NCBI GenBank assembly: GCA_030386875.1
Contig: CM059572.1
Span: 37,817,732 to 37,881,731, forward strand
Reading direction: 5' to 3'
Length of the DNA stretch: 64,000 nt
DNA from: Morinoia aosen
Taxonomy: Eukaryota > Arthropoda > Malacostraca > Amphipoda > Talitridae
Both the position numbers and the translations under genes were made by a program. Each line of letters opens with the position of its first letter. Position 1 is the stretch's first letter. Of the stretch, positions 14,101 to 24,800 are shown piece after piece. The notes under the pieces are model-generated. The model worked only from the letters and a program-made list of their open reading frames with translations, ran no database searches and was not told the DNA's origin.

Positions 14101-17100
14101 TTTTGTTCGCTTTTCATTGTTCGCTGTAGTTCCTACCGGTCGGTTGTATAATTTACGCGAGGCGTTAGATCCTCATTGTATCATCTACCATATTTCATGG
14201 AAATCCGGAAAACTCGGTCATTTTGAGAATATCACCAGAACTAATGGCCCTCATTTGTGTTGTCGTTATCGCATGGTCGGTGCTTTTCGCCATCGATAAG
14301 GACAAATGACGATGCTAAGTCATTCCATTGAACACAAGATTATAAAGTTGACGAGCTCTCCAAATCCTTCATATTTATTACTTACTTCACATAGTACATA
14401 AAATGATAAGTTTTAATGACACTCCGTTGTGCATTTGAAAACACGACAAAGCAGCGGAATTGAAACTTAGTTCTTCAGCTGTAGCAGCAGTTTCTTTTGT
14501 CTTGCGTCCAAAGATTTACTTTTCTTATAATCGTAGCATTTCGGAGGCTGCGTAACTAGTTGTAATGAATTTAAGCAACTTACTTGGATTCGAAATTAGA
14601 ATTTCGTGATGGGAGTTTTCTTCTAGTCACATTTAATGCAAGTCAGTAGAAAATAAAATCGTTTTATCTTTTCAGCTTGGAAAAGTTTAATCAGTACCTG
14701 CCAATTATCTGGGCATATGATGAATAGATTTAGCTCTTCAAGTCCGCTGTGTCCACGCTCTAAATAGGGTCTGGATACTCTTTCAATTCAGTCTGTTCGC
14801 TCATTCTTAAGAACGCCCGTTTTCCTCAGACCCTAAAATCAAAATTACTTTCTATACAACTGTTCACAAGTTAAGCGCTCCTATAGACTTGACTGTTCTT
14901 AATAGTGCGGTTTAATATTTAGCTTCCTATTATTGAAATTGGGCAGCTGAGAGTCGAAACCCTCAGCCTCGTCCGTCTTTAGGAGGTCAGAAGATCCCCG
15001 TTTCTTCAAAGCCAATGCCTCAGTTGAAAGAAGGTGCGTCTTCGGTGAACTCATTCTGTCTTGATCTCTTCCGAAATAATTGCTCATGTACGCTGACAAC
15101 ATTCGAGGATGTTAGTTCGTTCCTGATTTTTTTATAGCCATTTGATAACTGTGAGGTGTGTGTGCATCAGCATCACCTTCTTAACCAATTGAATGTCCCT
15201 TTTAACTCAGACTGGGAAATATTTTTTTCTTGAATCAGATTCAAATAATTTTGTACAATAAATACATCTTATTTTCTATTCCTTCTTGAAGTGAACGATT
15301 TTTACTAGTAATTTAGTACGTATTTCTATAAAAGGCGATGGTTCATAATCTTTCGAAACTAACCGAGATATTGAATACGTTTTCGGAAGAGATCAAAGAT
15401 CGTTGAGAGTTACGAAGAGATGTTGAGTTTGAATTGAAAATAATTTGCACGTCCACTCTTTCCCTCTATCTTGAACTGAGTAGATTCACGTTTCGTTCAT
15501 TGCGTCTTTTATGCATTTGATTTGTCTTAAGGAAACGACGCACAACCGTGGGATTGAGTTTGACTGCTGATTTTTTTTATCTCTTCTGTGATGCATCCAT
15601 CGTACGTTTGCTTTAGTACTAAAGAATTCCTCAAGATTTAATACTTGAATTTTTACTGGAGACTTGGACTGACTACACACGATGTTTGTGAAAAGCATTG
15701 ACCTTTACCCATGTTCAGAAGGGTATGTCATTCAAGAGCGAAATTTTCAATAGAAGGAGGTACTTGGTACAGTAATCGTTATTGTATTGTGACGTAAGCA
15801 ACAAGTAGACTGTCCAATAATCGTTCGTTAGTCCGAAAAATCAACCGTGGGTGTTGTTGCTTCGGTTTTCCACAAAACGCCTTATTGTAGGAAGGTGGAA
15901 TTTTAACTATTTTCAATAGGGAAAAATTAAACTATTGTAGACAATTCATAATGTTCAACATCAGGCGTTACATGCAATCAAGTTATTTTGAAATGAACCA
16001 TCATTTGCGTTCCATGTTTCCAACATCATCGCCACTTTATCGCGTTTAATGAGCTAGTGCGCAACTGTTTCATGAGTTTCGACACACATATTCGTCTGCG
16101 ATGTTGCATCCTGACGGTGAGTGAGTCTATCGTTATTTCTGTTGGGATTTTGACGTTCCATATCCTGCTTTTATCAAGTCGCCTCTTACCAATTCGGGTT
16201 GGGATTTTGATGTACCCATTCTCTAATTTCTTGAACTTTTGCGCATAAAATGAATGAACAGAACTTGTGTGTTAATTTTCGACATACATTTCATGGATTT
16301 GATGAACCTTTGAAATGCTTTCGATAAGCACTCAATTTTCATTTCAAAAATTGAAATTCTCTGTTCTGTTGGGAAGAGGCGCTTCATTGTTTGTTCTCGG
16401 ATTGTGATTGTTTTCTTATCCATGGGATTGTAGTTTTTGCTGATAGATTTACCTCGCTTTGTTACAGGCATCACTACCCTGGCGTCTTTATCAGCCTGTT
16501 CTTTGTCTTCCAAAGGAATAAATACATAACCATGATTAGCATGAAGTAGTTTCAGGCCACTTTTTTCCATTTTAATTCCTATTTTTATTTAAATAGAACA
16601 ACGTGGAAGATTTAAATAGAGAATTCACAATTCTTTATTTCTTTTAATATGGACAGTGAAGTTTTTAAAGGCTGATGCAGGCTGGAGGGAAATGATAGTC
16701 TCTTCTTCTCGTTGTTTTTGTTGCAGTTTCACTGGGAGAAATTACTCACTTGACTCCAATAAAAATGACTAGATTTTTATTAACGTTGAAGTGTGGAGCC
16801 TATATCAAGTATGTTTCGATTCTGTTCTGTGCCGTCTTTGAATTGTTTATCGTGGCCATGTTGGAGAGTTTTGAGAATCTGCTTCATGAACTCACCGAAA
16901 TGTACTCAACTGGAACGGCAGCGAGTGCTAGTGAAGCACTCTTATTTGATAACAAGCATATAATGACCCACGCAGTAGTATTTATTCAGTTTTTGGAGTA
17001 ATTTGTTCAATTTATGGATAAGAGCGCCAACTTATCCCTATTTAACTCGCTACACCTCTTGGTGCTGAAGTTGATAATCATTAAGGTAGGTACAGTAAAA

Positions 17101-18304
17101 CATCATGCCGAGATTCCTTCGATTCACAGTGTCCTGATGCTGCATCTTGTATACATTTCTTTCTTCATTTAATGTTAGGGGCACGATTTGATTCACTTCG
17201 GCTCTGATTAGTTTGTAAAATTTTCCTTTGTTGAAGTTTTGGTAGTATTTTTGTGTAATTTTATTGTCATCTTTGAATCTAATCTCATGAGTTCTTGAAC
17301 AGAAAATAGGTTTCAGCTACCGGTAAAGTCGAGAATTTTGCAAATGCCTTATTAATCGACGACGAAACTACCGGGTTTAGCAAAAAAAAATTTCCATTTA
17401 TTTGTTGTCTAATTATTATTTGAATATACAGTTGATTAAACTCGGTGATCTTATGGTTTTATTAGGAAGATAGTTAGAAAATTCTTGACCCTGTCGGTGT
17501 CTGAAAACTGTTTCCTATTCAATAGCATTATTTATCTACAAATAGACGGCTTACCTGTGTGTTCTTTGGGTAAATAGATGAGTTGATATGTTTCCGTCTT
17601 GAAAGTAGGAAGTTGGCATTTTTTAGGCTAAATTGACTTATTCCATGTAGCTCTTTACTAAAAATGGTTTCGAAATGGCACATTTCTCATTACTATTACG
17701 TTTAGTAAAACTTATTCGTAAATGAAAGAGAATTAATTGAGACAAGAAATTTACCGCTTTGCTCAGCTACCTATAACTTATCAATGTACTTTAAGAACAC
17801 TGCTGTCATACCATTTTTTCAGCGATACGCTTTGACCCAATACACTCGTACACTCCATCCACACTTTCCAATTACAACGATTGAATAGCACAATATCACT
17901 ATATAGTAAAGAGAAGGCAACTGGATGATGTTCAAATTTTATGCCTCTTGAAACGAGTATGAAATTCGATTACCAGAGCACCAAATAATGCTCCTTTTTT
18001 TAAATCATTTAAATGAAAAAACCACGAAAATATAACTTAGATTAGCAGTGTATACTTTAGTTGTTGGGGTAGAAGAGTGCTAGCGAGCGACCCTCCCTGA
18101 GAGTGAGATGTTGCGGCTTTTAGTGTAACGGTGGTGGTGTTGTGACACGTAGGTGGCGACGCTCAGAGCCAGACGGGCAGCGAACCGTGCAGCACGGACA
18201 GCAGCAGCGACGGAGACCCGGCTGCCTCCGTCCATCCCCGCCACAGATACGCGCACGAGGCGCCACCTCCTGACGCCGACCAGACCAGCGCCCTTCTTGT
18301 TTAA
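1920..18304 (+). CDS. spin: Spinster-family lysosomal MFS transporter, 5'-partial, nine exons
   Basis: Joined exons: 1920-2116, 4184-4335, 6347-6574, 9304-9525, 9896-10067, 10829-10927, 12342-12494, 13644-13761, 18153-18304. All introns are GT..AG and phases agree at each join, giving 497 residues plus a TAA stop. The family (Drosophila spin, vertebrate SPNS1) are twelve-pass major facilitator transporters of late endosomes and lysosomes that export lysophospholipid or sugar-like cargo; the substrate cannot be read here. Seen in order: ILPDIQ and AGLLQTVF of the first helices, MFS motif A (GDRFNRR), [29 protein letters not shown], and [14 protein letters not shown] followed by [12 protein letters not shown]. 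The C-terminus ends in a dileucine-like TSALLV. Human SPNS1 is about 530 residues, so only the extreme N-terminus is missing. Its exon must lie upstream of base 1, because no NYMDRYTIAG-like segment occurs in 1-1919. Confidence 0.93.
2458..2820 (+). repeat. SINE-like family, diverged copy
   Basis: Recognisable landmarks: ccccaggg start, cccgagctaagtgttagg, tactaaatggtgcc and ggttaagg near the end. It has an extra ~25 bp (gatcgtgtctaggaacacac) shared with copies near 19690 and 34750, which suggests an older subfamily. Confidence 0.7.
2821..4183. other. spinster intron sequence; nothing recognised
   Basis: 3290-3650 is somewhat GC-richer than its surroundings but no frame, acceptor or family could be supported. 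Confidence 0.6.
4184..4335 (+). CDS. spin: spinster exon 2 in window: [11 protein letters not shown] core
   Basis: Acceptor ggttacag, donor gtgggt. It encodes [19 protein letters not shown] and then the family-diagnostic [12 protein letters not shown] and FYFAIPVG. It starts in phase 0 and ends with two bases (AG) that make Ser with the next exon's first T. Confidence 0.93.
5827..5853. repeat. poly-C tract (27 C)
   Basis: Uninterrupted C run after a pyrimidine tract (cttcttcttcttc) and before ccgccgccg. It creates a false proline-rich frame. It lies in a spinster intron. Confidence 0.95.
6347..6574 (+). CDS. spin: spinster exon 3 in window
   Basis: Acceptor ctccag, donor gtgagt. It encodes [10 protein letters not shown], then [13 protein letters not shown], a membrane segment (AVLLILFVM) and the cytoplasmic [11 protein letters not shown] loop between the two six-helix halves. 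It ends in phase 2; AA plus the next C gives Asn. Confidence 0.93.
7910..8160 (-). repeat. 5'-truncated LINE 3' end (copy 1)
   Basis: About 250 bp closely matching 40034-40310, including the tail made of AATTGTTTAAATT-like units at the low-coordinate end. Orientation is the same as the LINE at 40-44 kb. It lies inside the hAT element, so it inserted there after the hAT was in place or was carried with it. Confidence 0.8.
8425..8525 (+). pseudogene. hAT transposase remnant (dimerisation domain)
   Basis: The frame reads [20 protein letters not shown], the conserved C-terminal hAT dimerisation motif, followed by GSERAQK. Upstream the coding frame is broken and only traces such as a WLAEYNPE segment near 8200 remain. 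Confidence 0.75.
9304..9525 (+). CDS. spin: spinster exon 4 in window: helices 7-8
   Basis: Acceptor atccgcag, donor gtgagg. It encodes [20 protein letters not shown] followed by [11 protein letters not shown], and then a helix ([19 protein letters not shown]). It has noticeably higher GC than its introns. Phase 2 at the end. Confidence 0.93.
9896..10067 (+). CDS. spin: spinster exon 5 in window: helices 9-10
   Basis: Acceptor ttcacag, donor gtgagt. It encodes [20 protein letters not shown] and [19 protein letters not shown], ending SDIVL in phase 0. The donor is immediately followed by a 26-bp minisatellite. Confidence 0.92.
10079..10310 (+). repeat. 26-bp minisatellite next to a splice donor
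   Basis: Nine imperfect units around gaagaatgttccattg... with starts at about 10093, 10119, 10145, 10171, 10197, 10223, 10246, 10272 and 10298. The spacing is 26 bases except one of 23. It starts within a dozen bases of the donor at 10068. Confidence 0.85.
10829..10927 (+). CDS. spin: spinster exon 6 in window: PTRRSSAEA motif
   Basis: Acceptor attttcag, donor gtgagt, 99 bp, phase 0 at both ends. It encodes [16 protein letters not shown] and [15 protein letters not shown], one of the most conserved stretches of the family. Reading through the donor stays open for 12 codons, but splicing to 12342 gives the expected GL-VADLL junction. Confidence 0.92.
10998..11330 (+). repeat. SINE-like family, 5'-damaged copy
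   Basis: Starts within gggggaaatgtgtgagggc, keeps gttgaaataaaat, ttcggttaactg, ctaaatggtgcc and gcggttaggga, and ends aaactaacatc. It lies just after spinster exon 6. Confidence 0.85.
11501..11858 (+). repeat. SINE-like family, full-length copy with target duplication
   Basis: Flanked by ATTGTTGTATAATT (11487-11500, 11859-11872). It runs from CCCCTCAGGGGGATACAACT to a TAA-repeat tail. Such duplications plus a simple-repeat 3' tail are the hallmarks of target-primed retroposition. Confidence 0.92.
12342..12494 (+). CDS. spin: spinster exon 7 in window: luminal loop
   Basis: Acceptor gctgcgcag, donor gtttgt, 153 bp, phase 0. It encodes [17 protein letters not shown], then a polar loop with NIST and NQT sequons and an acidic DSDDDKY stretch before helix 12. 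The donor GTTTGT is weaker than its neighbours. Confidence 0.88.
12745..12835 (+). repeat. SINE-like family, 3' fragment
   Basis: Only the last part remains: acaccttgctccttcctctc, then gggattagggaggagcaaac and ctaacg with a degenerate tail. Confidence 0.6.
13644..13761 (+). CDS. spin: spinster exon 8 in window: last membrane helix
   Basis: Acceptor ctgtgcag, donor gtgagt. It encodes [20 protein letters not shown] followed by [19 protein letters not shown], and ends in phase 1 (one G). Any last exon must therefore start with the two remaining bases of that codon. Confidence 0.92.
13762..18152. other. long last spinster intron
   Basis: 4.4 kb, T-rich on the + strand. Apart from the weak candidate exon at 16727 I see no feature; frames near 16223-16570 (-) and 14027-14299 (+) look like chance. 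Confidence 0.6.
16727..17001 (+). other. possible alternative last exon of spinster (weak)
   Basis: A strong pyrimidine tract ends in ttgcag at 16726, and the next 275 bases are open in the phase exon 8 requires, to a stop after FIQFLE. The product would add 90 residues starting VSLGEITHL and including a hydrophobic stretch ([18 protein letters not shown]). I recognise no family, and composition is like the surrounding intron, so a chance ORF is quite possible. Confidence 0.18.
18153..18304 (+). CDS. spin: spinster last exon: cytoplasmic tail
   Basis: Acceptor acacgtag at 18152, TAA stop at 18302-18304. The first GT completes Gly with exon 8. The tail is polar, Ser/Asp/Pro-rich and GC-rich, and ends [10 protein letters not shown], a dileucine-like lysosomal sorting signal. 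The only other long frame here starts with an internal ATG-like codon and is an out-of-frame shadow. Confidence 0.85.
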
Positions 18305-18866
18305 CGGCGCACCAACTCTAGTTCCTTGTCCTAATGTTTACTATTTTTTTAAAGATTTTATGGGACATCGCATGTTCCCTGTCCGTGCCGGCAACATACC
18401 AATGCTTACTTTCAGACGTAATTATGTGTTATACACTGTTTTTTTTCCTTGAACTTCACACGACTTTAACATTTCTTGTGAACTGTTTTTCTGAGGAGTA
18501 CTTTGTTTTCGTAGAAATCTCATGGAAGTACCCTGTTCACTTTCTTGTCGCTGATTTACACACTAGACCGTTGTTATTGTATTTTTTTTTAAGAATTGTC
18601 AACTTGTTTTCAAATTTATGCGCTTTTAGGCGAAAATGAACCCAGGATCGTAGTACTGAAAACACCGTTGATGTTGTTTAAAGTTCGAATTTGCAAATTA
18701 CATCATTCAAAAATCATTTTAGGGTTTATGTACATCTGGGCTGACCTAAACCTTATTTTTTTCATAACATTTTCCAGGTTAGCGCAAATTTAAATGTTTT
18801 TGTTTGAATATCTGCCACCGATGTTCAACTAGGTTATTATTTTACCACAATTTTGTATGTAACGTT
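18305..18866 (+). other. spin: probable spinster 3' untranslated region
   Basis: Follows the TAA. T-rich; no AATAAA until the SINE-like copy at 18867. Transcript end cannot be fixed from sequence. Confidence 0.5.
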
Positions 18867-19229
18867 CCCCTCAGGGGGATACAACTATTGTATCTATGGG
18901 AATTAGCGCTCCCAGGGGAACCATGTGTGGGCCCGAGCTAAAGGTTAGGTAGGCTTCCTTTTTGTTGTAATAAAATAGGTTTTTGTTTTGTTACGGACCA
19001 TCTTTTTTCGGTTCACTGCTGTCCTGTTTTTCAGCACCTACTACTTTCTTCTTCAACTTTTTTCTTGTTTCATGAACTTCTTTCCTAGCTTACTGTTTCT
19101 GTACACCTTGTGCATAGATTCCACGTTCCCTCAACTCCATACTAAATGGTGCCTTCCTTTTTCCTCTCTTGGAACATCTTTGTCGTGGTTAAGGGAGGCT
19201 AAAACTTTCTTATATAATAATAATAATAA
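18867..19229 (+). repeat. SINE-like family, full-length copy downstream of spinster
   Basis: Target duplication TGTATGTAACGTT (18854-18866, 19230-19242), TAA-repeat tail. It carries AATAAA at 18969-18974, the first such hexamer after the spinster stop codon that I find. Confidence 0.92.
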
Positions 19230-19454
19230 TGTATGTAACGTTGACCAACGAAGTTTGAAAACTCGTATTCTAAAGCTGATATCTCATATTAGAAGCTCAT
19301 ACTTTGTTTATGGTATTTGTTGTTGAAATGTTATAGAGCGGTGTCGAGGATCTGGAAAAAAATTCCTCTCAATTAGTTTAGCTCCACTCCCCTAATTATT
19401 GTTATTATTATTGGATGATTCAAGTTGAAGTCGCGGTAATTTCACCCTTCATGG

Positions 19455-19800
19455 TACACGACTATTGTATCTATAAGAAATGGCGCTCCCAGGGGGAAGT
19501 TTTGAGTTTTAAGCTAGAGTTTGGTAGTCCTTCCTTTTGTTGAAATGGAATAGGGTTTTTGTTTTGGTAAAAACAATCTTTTTAAGAACACTTCTGTCCT
19601 GTGTTTCAGTATCTACTACGTCCTTAATATATTTTTATCTCGTTTCATGAACTTACTTTTTAACTTACTGTTTTTATGCGCACGGGATCTTATGTGGGAG
19701 CACACCTTGAAAAAAGTCATGGTGCATTCCTCCTGTCTCTTTTTAAAAAACCTTTGCTACGATTAGGAAGGCCTAAACAAACTTGCCTTATCTAATATTC
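19455..19800 (+). repeat. SINE-like family, diverged copy
   Basis: Starts cgactattgtatctataaga, keeps cccaggggga, and has the older-subfamily insertion (cacgggatcttatgtgggag). Ends near aaacttgccttatcta. Confidence 0.75.
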
Positions 19801-20118
19801 GGTTATTTAAATAATTTTGTCTCCGCTCTGCATGCCATCTCCAACGAGCAATTGTCCATCGAGTGTATCTTGACCCTTGGAATTTACTTAAAAAATTGAA
19901 TTTTGACTTTCGTTTCGTGCTGTAAGTATACGTTTAATATTCCTAGGGGGTCTTGGAGCTAAGAAAAAATTCCTTTGAACTCAACTAGTACTGTAAGCAC
20001 AGACTTGGGTTCGATGTCATTCTAAGCAATAAGATTTGAAAATCCGTATTGCGCGTCGCTTAATTTTGTGGTGTTGCTTCCCAGATTTTTCGCAGGTTTT
20101 CATTTGTAGTCTCAGAGG

Positions 20119-20380
20119 TAATGGATTTGAATTGTGGAATTTAGGTTTTTATGCTTACAAATTCAACAGCAATCCATGACTGGTCATATGGTTATTATTT
20201 TTAAAGCCATTCCACATGCATAATGTTTTGGCTCATTACTCAATGGAAATAAAAGTATTAAGTATCAAATTCTTTTCGTAATGGATATGAATCGTTGTAG
20301 ACGTTTTGAGCATTTAGCCTAGAAATTCGACAGCAATCCATGGCAGGTCAATTGGTTTTTATTTTTGAGCCATTCCACTT
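20119..20380 (+). repeat. tandem imperfect duplication of ~100 bp
   Basis: 20119-20217 and 20279-20380 share taatggatRtgaat, then caacagcaatccatg / cgacagcaatccatgg, then attatttttRagccattcca. The offset is about 160 bases. No coding content seen. Confidence 0.65.
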
Positions 20381-21191
20381 CATTTTAACACTTTAGTTTA
20401 TTCTACGTATATCAGTTATTTGATGTGAAATTCTTTTCCAGAATCTGTAAGTACCAAGGATATCTTGAAGATTTGAAGTTGCCAATGTGTTTCGGATAAC
20501 TTGACTGTAGCCAATATTTTCTGAAAAGCTTCGACATTCTCGCATCTGACATCCAAATAGGAAAACATCTCTTGTACATTCGTCTAAATTTGCAGTCAAC
20601 TGACCGTGGGCTCTCTGAGCAAACAACAGTCCTCATAATTTCCTAATTCTTATTGTCCAAAGTTGCATTTTACTGGTGGCCTCGGTAGAAATTTTCTCAT
20701 AAAATTGTTATTTGCAGTCATTATGTATGTTCACGGTCATTTACTTGTTTTTATGAGAGCAATTTGCGCTAAGTTTCCTTGTTAAAATAAAATACTCGGA
20801 ACCTTGCCTGACAAAATGTAAGGTTGTATCATACGAAGTGGACACTTTATTTTAATTTTTAAGTTAGGTTTGGAAACGGGTCTCTCGTCTCTCATTACTG
20901 GGCCATGTTTAAAAACTGTGAGGGTTGTGGTAACGAGAGTATTACATAAGCCATTGCCAAATAGACGCTATATATCATAGCGTCAGGTGTCAAGTATCAG
21001 GTTTTGTAAATATTCCGAGACAATCGAGAGCCACGTAGCTTTGAGATCTAGTGTACATGATTTGAGCGGAAATAAGGTATTCTGGCGCCCATGAAGTTAA
21101 GTTTTGAATGCGCTGGTTGGTGCAAGCATCCATAAGATAAGATTATCTTCATGCATACTTTCTGTTTCTGCTAGTGCATGCATCGCCGCAG

Positions 21192-21298
21192 GTGGTGCTT
21201 TTCATCAAGTGATCCCAAGCTCAAATGACGATGATAACCTGAAAAAAAGGGAAAAACCTTACCTGAGTGTTGTGAACGATCAACCTCTGAAGCAATAG
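21192..21298 (+). CDS. candidate alternative last exon of spinster
   Basis: An acceptor (tcgccgcag) at 21191 is followed by GTGG, the same start as the last exon at 18153 and in the same phase. Spliced from exon 8 it would add 35 residues: GGAFHQVIPSS, an acidic/basic stretch (NDDDNLKKREK), then PYLSVVNDQPLKQ and TAG. YLSV fits the YxxPhi lysosomal sorting pattern. Alternative C-termini are known for Drosophila spin. The splice itself is inferred; no transcript data are available. Confidence 0.35.
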
Positions 21299-21543
21299 AT
21301 TTTCTGGTATTGGCTTACATTGTTGTACTCGTCTCATCTAGGGAGCGCTTTTGAGATTATTGTATGCTCCCAGTTGCCTCTCATTTTTCAAGGCAATTTT
21401 TTAAATGAAATGATACCTATGAAATAAATATTGATACTGTGACTGAAGGAACAATGTAGAGGGCAATGTACGTATGTAAGTAGCTTTTAGGCCAAGAGAT
21501 CATGATGTCCATGTAGCCAAGAAAGTTTATTCTCCGTTTTATT

Positions 21544-21890
21544 CCCCCTCAGGGGGATACAGCTATTGCATTTGTGGGAATTAGCACTCCCAGGGGAATA
21601 TGTGAGGTCCAAAGCTAAAGATTAGGTAGGCTTTCTTTTTTTTAAACTCGAATAGGTTTTTACTTTGTTACGGATCTTATTTCGGTTCACTGCTGTCCTG
21701 TTTTTTCAGCACCTACTACTTTCTTCTTCAAATTTAATCTTGTTTCATGAACTTATTTCTCAATTTACCGTGTCTATACCCCTTGTGCATAAATTCCCGT
21801 TCCCTTAACTCCATAGTAAATGGTGCCTTCCCCTTCCTCTCTTTGGAACGCCTTTGTTGCGGTTAGGGAAGCTTAAACTGACATCTAATT
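21544..21890 (+). repeat. SINE-like family, near full-length copy
   Basis: Starts CCCCCTCAGGGGGATACAGC and ends gcttaaactgacatctaatt. I could not find a clear target duplication. Confidence 0.85.
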
Positions 21891-24800
21891 CAAGTTTCAT
21901 TTGGGCTAACTTTTATCTTGTATTGGCCAAATCTGAGGCTCAATTCTACTAAATTTCGTTGAGAACACAGCGCTGTATTTTGAATAGGTATTATGTGAAA
22001 AAGATGCAATTTTATTGAAATGCAATCAGAGTTACATTGGTGGTCACGATGTAGTTGTGACGCGTGTAACTAGGAGACGCTCGATTTTTTAATATTGTCA
22101 AAAGTGGGCTTGAATGACCAATGGAAACTTGGCTTCGTGTAGTAACTTCGGTCAGTTGACTAATCTTTCTTCGCGAAAAGTGTGCGCTTAAATTATTTGT
22201 ACTTATCTTACATTGAGTAAGGCAGTTTCCAGTGTTAAGTTGCGAAAGAATATGACCTGCTGAGTCTGTCTCTTCACATCTCACTATGTTGTTCGATCGT
22301 CGCCTGCCTCTTTTGCGCTTAATAGGTTGTGATCTACTGTTCTAGATATAAGCTCATTTGCTTACACTGACGACGTGACTCTTAAATTTGGACCACAATT
22401 GGCTCTCGACTTGTGAGGGTTATTCAACGATATTGTGTTGGTTATTCTCTATGGAGTGACAGGTTGAAAATACCTTGATTTTACTTTCGGTTAGAATAAC
22501 TGAAGCAAAGAGCGTTACCATCACGAATAGGAGCGCTATTATTTTTATCTACTTAGCTTAAATGTTTTTATTTAATTATTTTTGTCCTACTTTTTGTTCA
22601 AGTTCTTCCCTAGATGATGGCAGTAACAGCCAATGTAATATCTTAGGTGTTGAAGGTAAATATTTACGAACTTATCGATGGTTGTTAGTAATAAGTAGTA
22701 GTCCTTCATATCAGGATGAATTGAAACATAGGATTGTAACTTCGTAAACAAATTAGAAATTTAGAAATTTAACTTCCAATTATTTACCAAACATTTATTT
22801 GCCATTAGGATTCACTCTTTTCTAATGTATGTTCAGCAAATCTTGCTTCTTTGACGGAGAAAATTTGTATCGTACACAGCTCTGTGACGGGAGCACTAAA
22901 CGACTATTTTCGCCGTCTTTCATACGGAGAATGCTTTCAGTTGCTACTCCTGTGTGCTTTATATCGAAATTTAGATCGTGCTTCATTCACAAGGCAACAT
23001 AGCTGTCCATCGTATCTCTGAAGAATTTTACAACTTGCTTTGATTAGTAAGTTGCGTAGAATGCTTAGAAAGTTTTTCAGCCTGTGCCTTCCCAACGATA
23101 AAATGCACAGGCTTGTTATTAATTTATCTGTTATTCAAATGCGCGTTTTGAAGAGATAGAAACCCCTTACTTGAATGTTCTCGCGTCATTTCTCCTTGTG
23201 TTGAGAGGACGTAGCAGCGCTTTGAATTCTCCTGGTCTACTTTAGACCTTGCAGATTCGGCTGTAGTGGTCGTGAGAATTTTTTCAGAGATTTTATGTTA
23301 AACTTAGACTGACTTGAGTTTTTCGTTTCCCCTTTTTTTAGTGAGACAAAAGCCAAAATTTGAATGAATTCCTCACTCTCAATAGTGGGCTTCTTGATTT
23401 TTCCCATATTACTTTTTCATAGTTAAAATCTTACCGCATCTTCCTCGCGCAGTTGTATCGGTCTCTCTCGTATTGGAAACGATCCGAGCTATTAGAGAAT
23501 CTGATCCAGGTGTAAATATCTGTTTCGCCCTTCACTTCCGGACGTACAGTATATCCATTTTACTCATTGTTTACAGCCGGACAATTTTCTCTTCTTTTAT
23601 GCATGTGCTGCTTGTTTGAATAATGGCAAAAATAACTCATCAGACTTACAGGTCTATCTGTTTTATGTAACGGTCGTCATTCCACTACGGTATGCCATAT
23701 TTTCCTTTCATTTCTTCTCAATCATCGTAGTTGAGGTATCCGCTATCTACTGCATGCCCAGTTTTAGTCATGTCTGACTTAAAGTTAACTTTGAATGGCG
23801 AAAAATTTATAATTGTTTCCCGTTAATTCTATTATGAGGAGTAAAATTTGGCTACAAAAGAGCAACAGGCAGGAGCGGAATGGTTAATTTTGGAATTATT
23901 GCCAAATCACGAGCGTTTGTGTAGCGTTACAATACGAGGTGCTGCTATAGAAGCGACTGAAAATTTTCCAACGCAGTGCCGAATTATCTTAAGTGCTAAT
24001 TGATAGTTTGCACCGATAGTCCTCAAAATCAACTGGAGCTGTAAAGAGTAAGAGATAGTTATTGTGAATATTATAAACTTTGCCTTGTATCAATAACAAT
24101 AAATCCAATTAGGATTTGCTTTGGCGAAAGGGAAGTAACAAATAACGAATTTGATACCGTGAGATTTTTGCGTTCATTTTCTTCGCTTAAATCGTCTGAG
24201 TATACCAAAAATTTCGTCGTCGAAGTCAATTTACTCATCGCCATTAGCAAGCCCATAGCGGACAGGTCGTGGCCATGGCGTTGTTGATTCTTACGAAGTT
24301 TCGCATTACGCGCCGTGATGCTCCAACCGTCCTCGCATTGCCAGTCGAATGATCTGCGCTACAAAATTGATACAGCCTTTCAAGAGAAATGATGTCCTCG
24401 AGTATACTATTTACAGTTATTTTGTATTCAGTGGCGTGTTGTGGTCATTTTATTCGTAATATGAAAGGATGAATACTTCGTTCTTTAACATTTGCAGTAA
24501 TTATCGGACGGGAAAAACTCTAATAATATTTCAGAAATTTCGATGCATAAGCCCCATCCATTACCTTGAGTGGTCAATTTTCTAACAACTACGAGCGTGT
24601 ACTCCTTTTCATTGAAAGAACAGAACTGGAGCCCGCATTCTTAACGAAAATCAGGTGTTGAGTCACTTTTGAAAAGTAGGTTACTTTAAGTTAACCTTCC
24701 TTTTCTGCGCTTCTTGAGCGTTCAAAAGCTTTCCAAGTTAACTTTTTCATATTATTTGGGTCCGTATTTTATTGACTAGCTAATAAATACCTGTTCAGTG

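Noticed and set aside
16223-16570. 115-codon frame on the - strand
   Set aside because: No family resemblance, AT-rich intron context, no splice signals that fit; most likely chance.
16057-21250. Weak similarity between the translations at 16075-16165 and 21118-21210 (IRLxxCILxVS)
   Set aside because: The DNA match is poor and the first segment has no acceptor at the matching place; probably chance.
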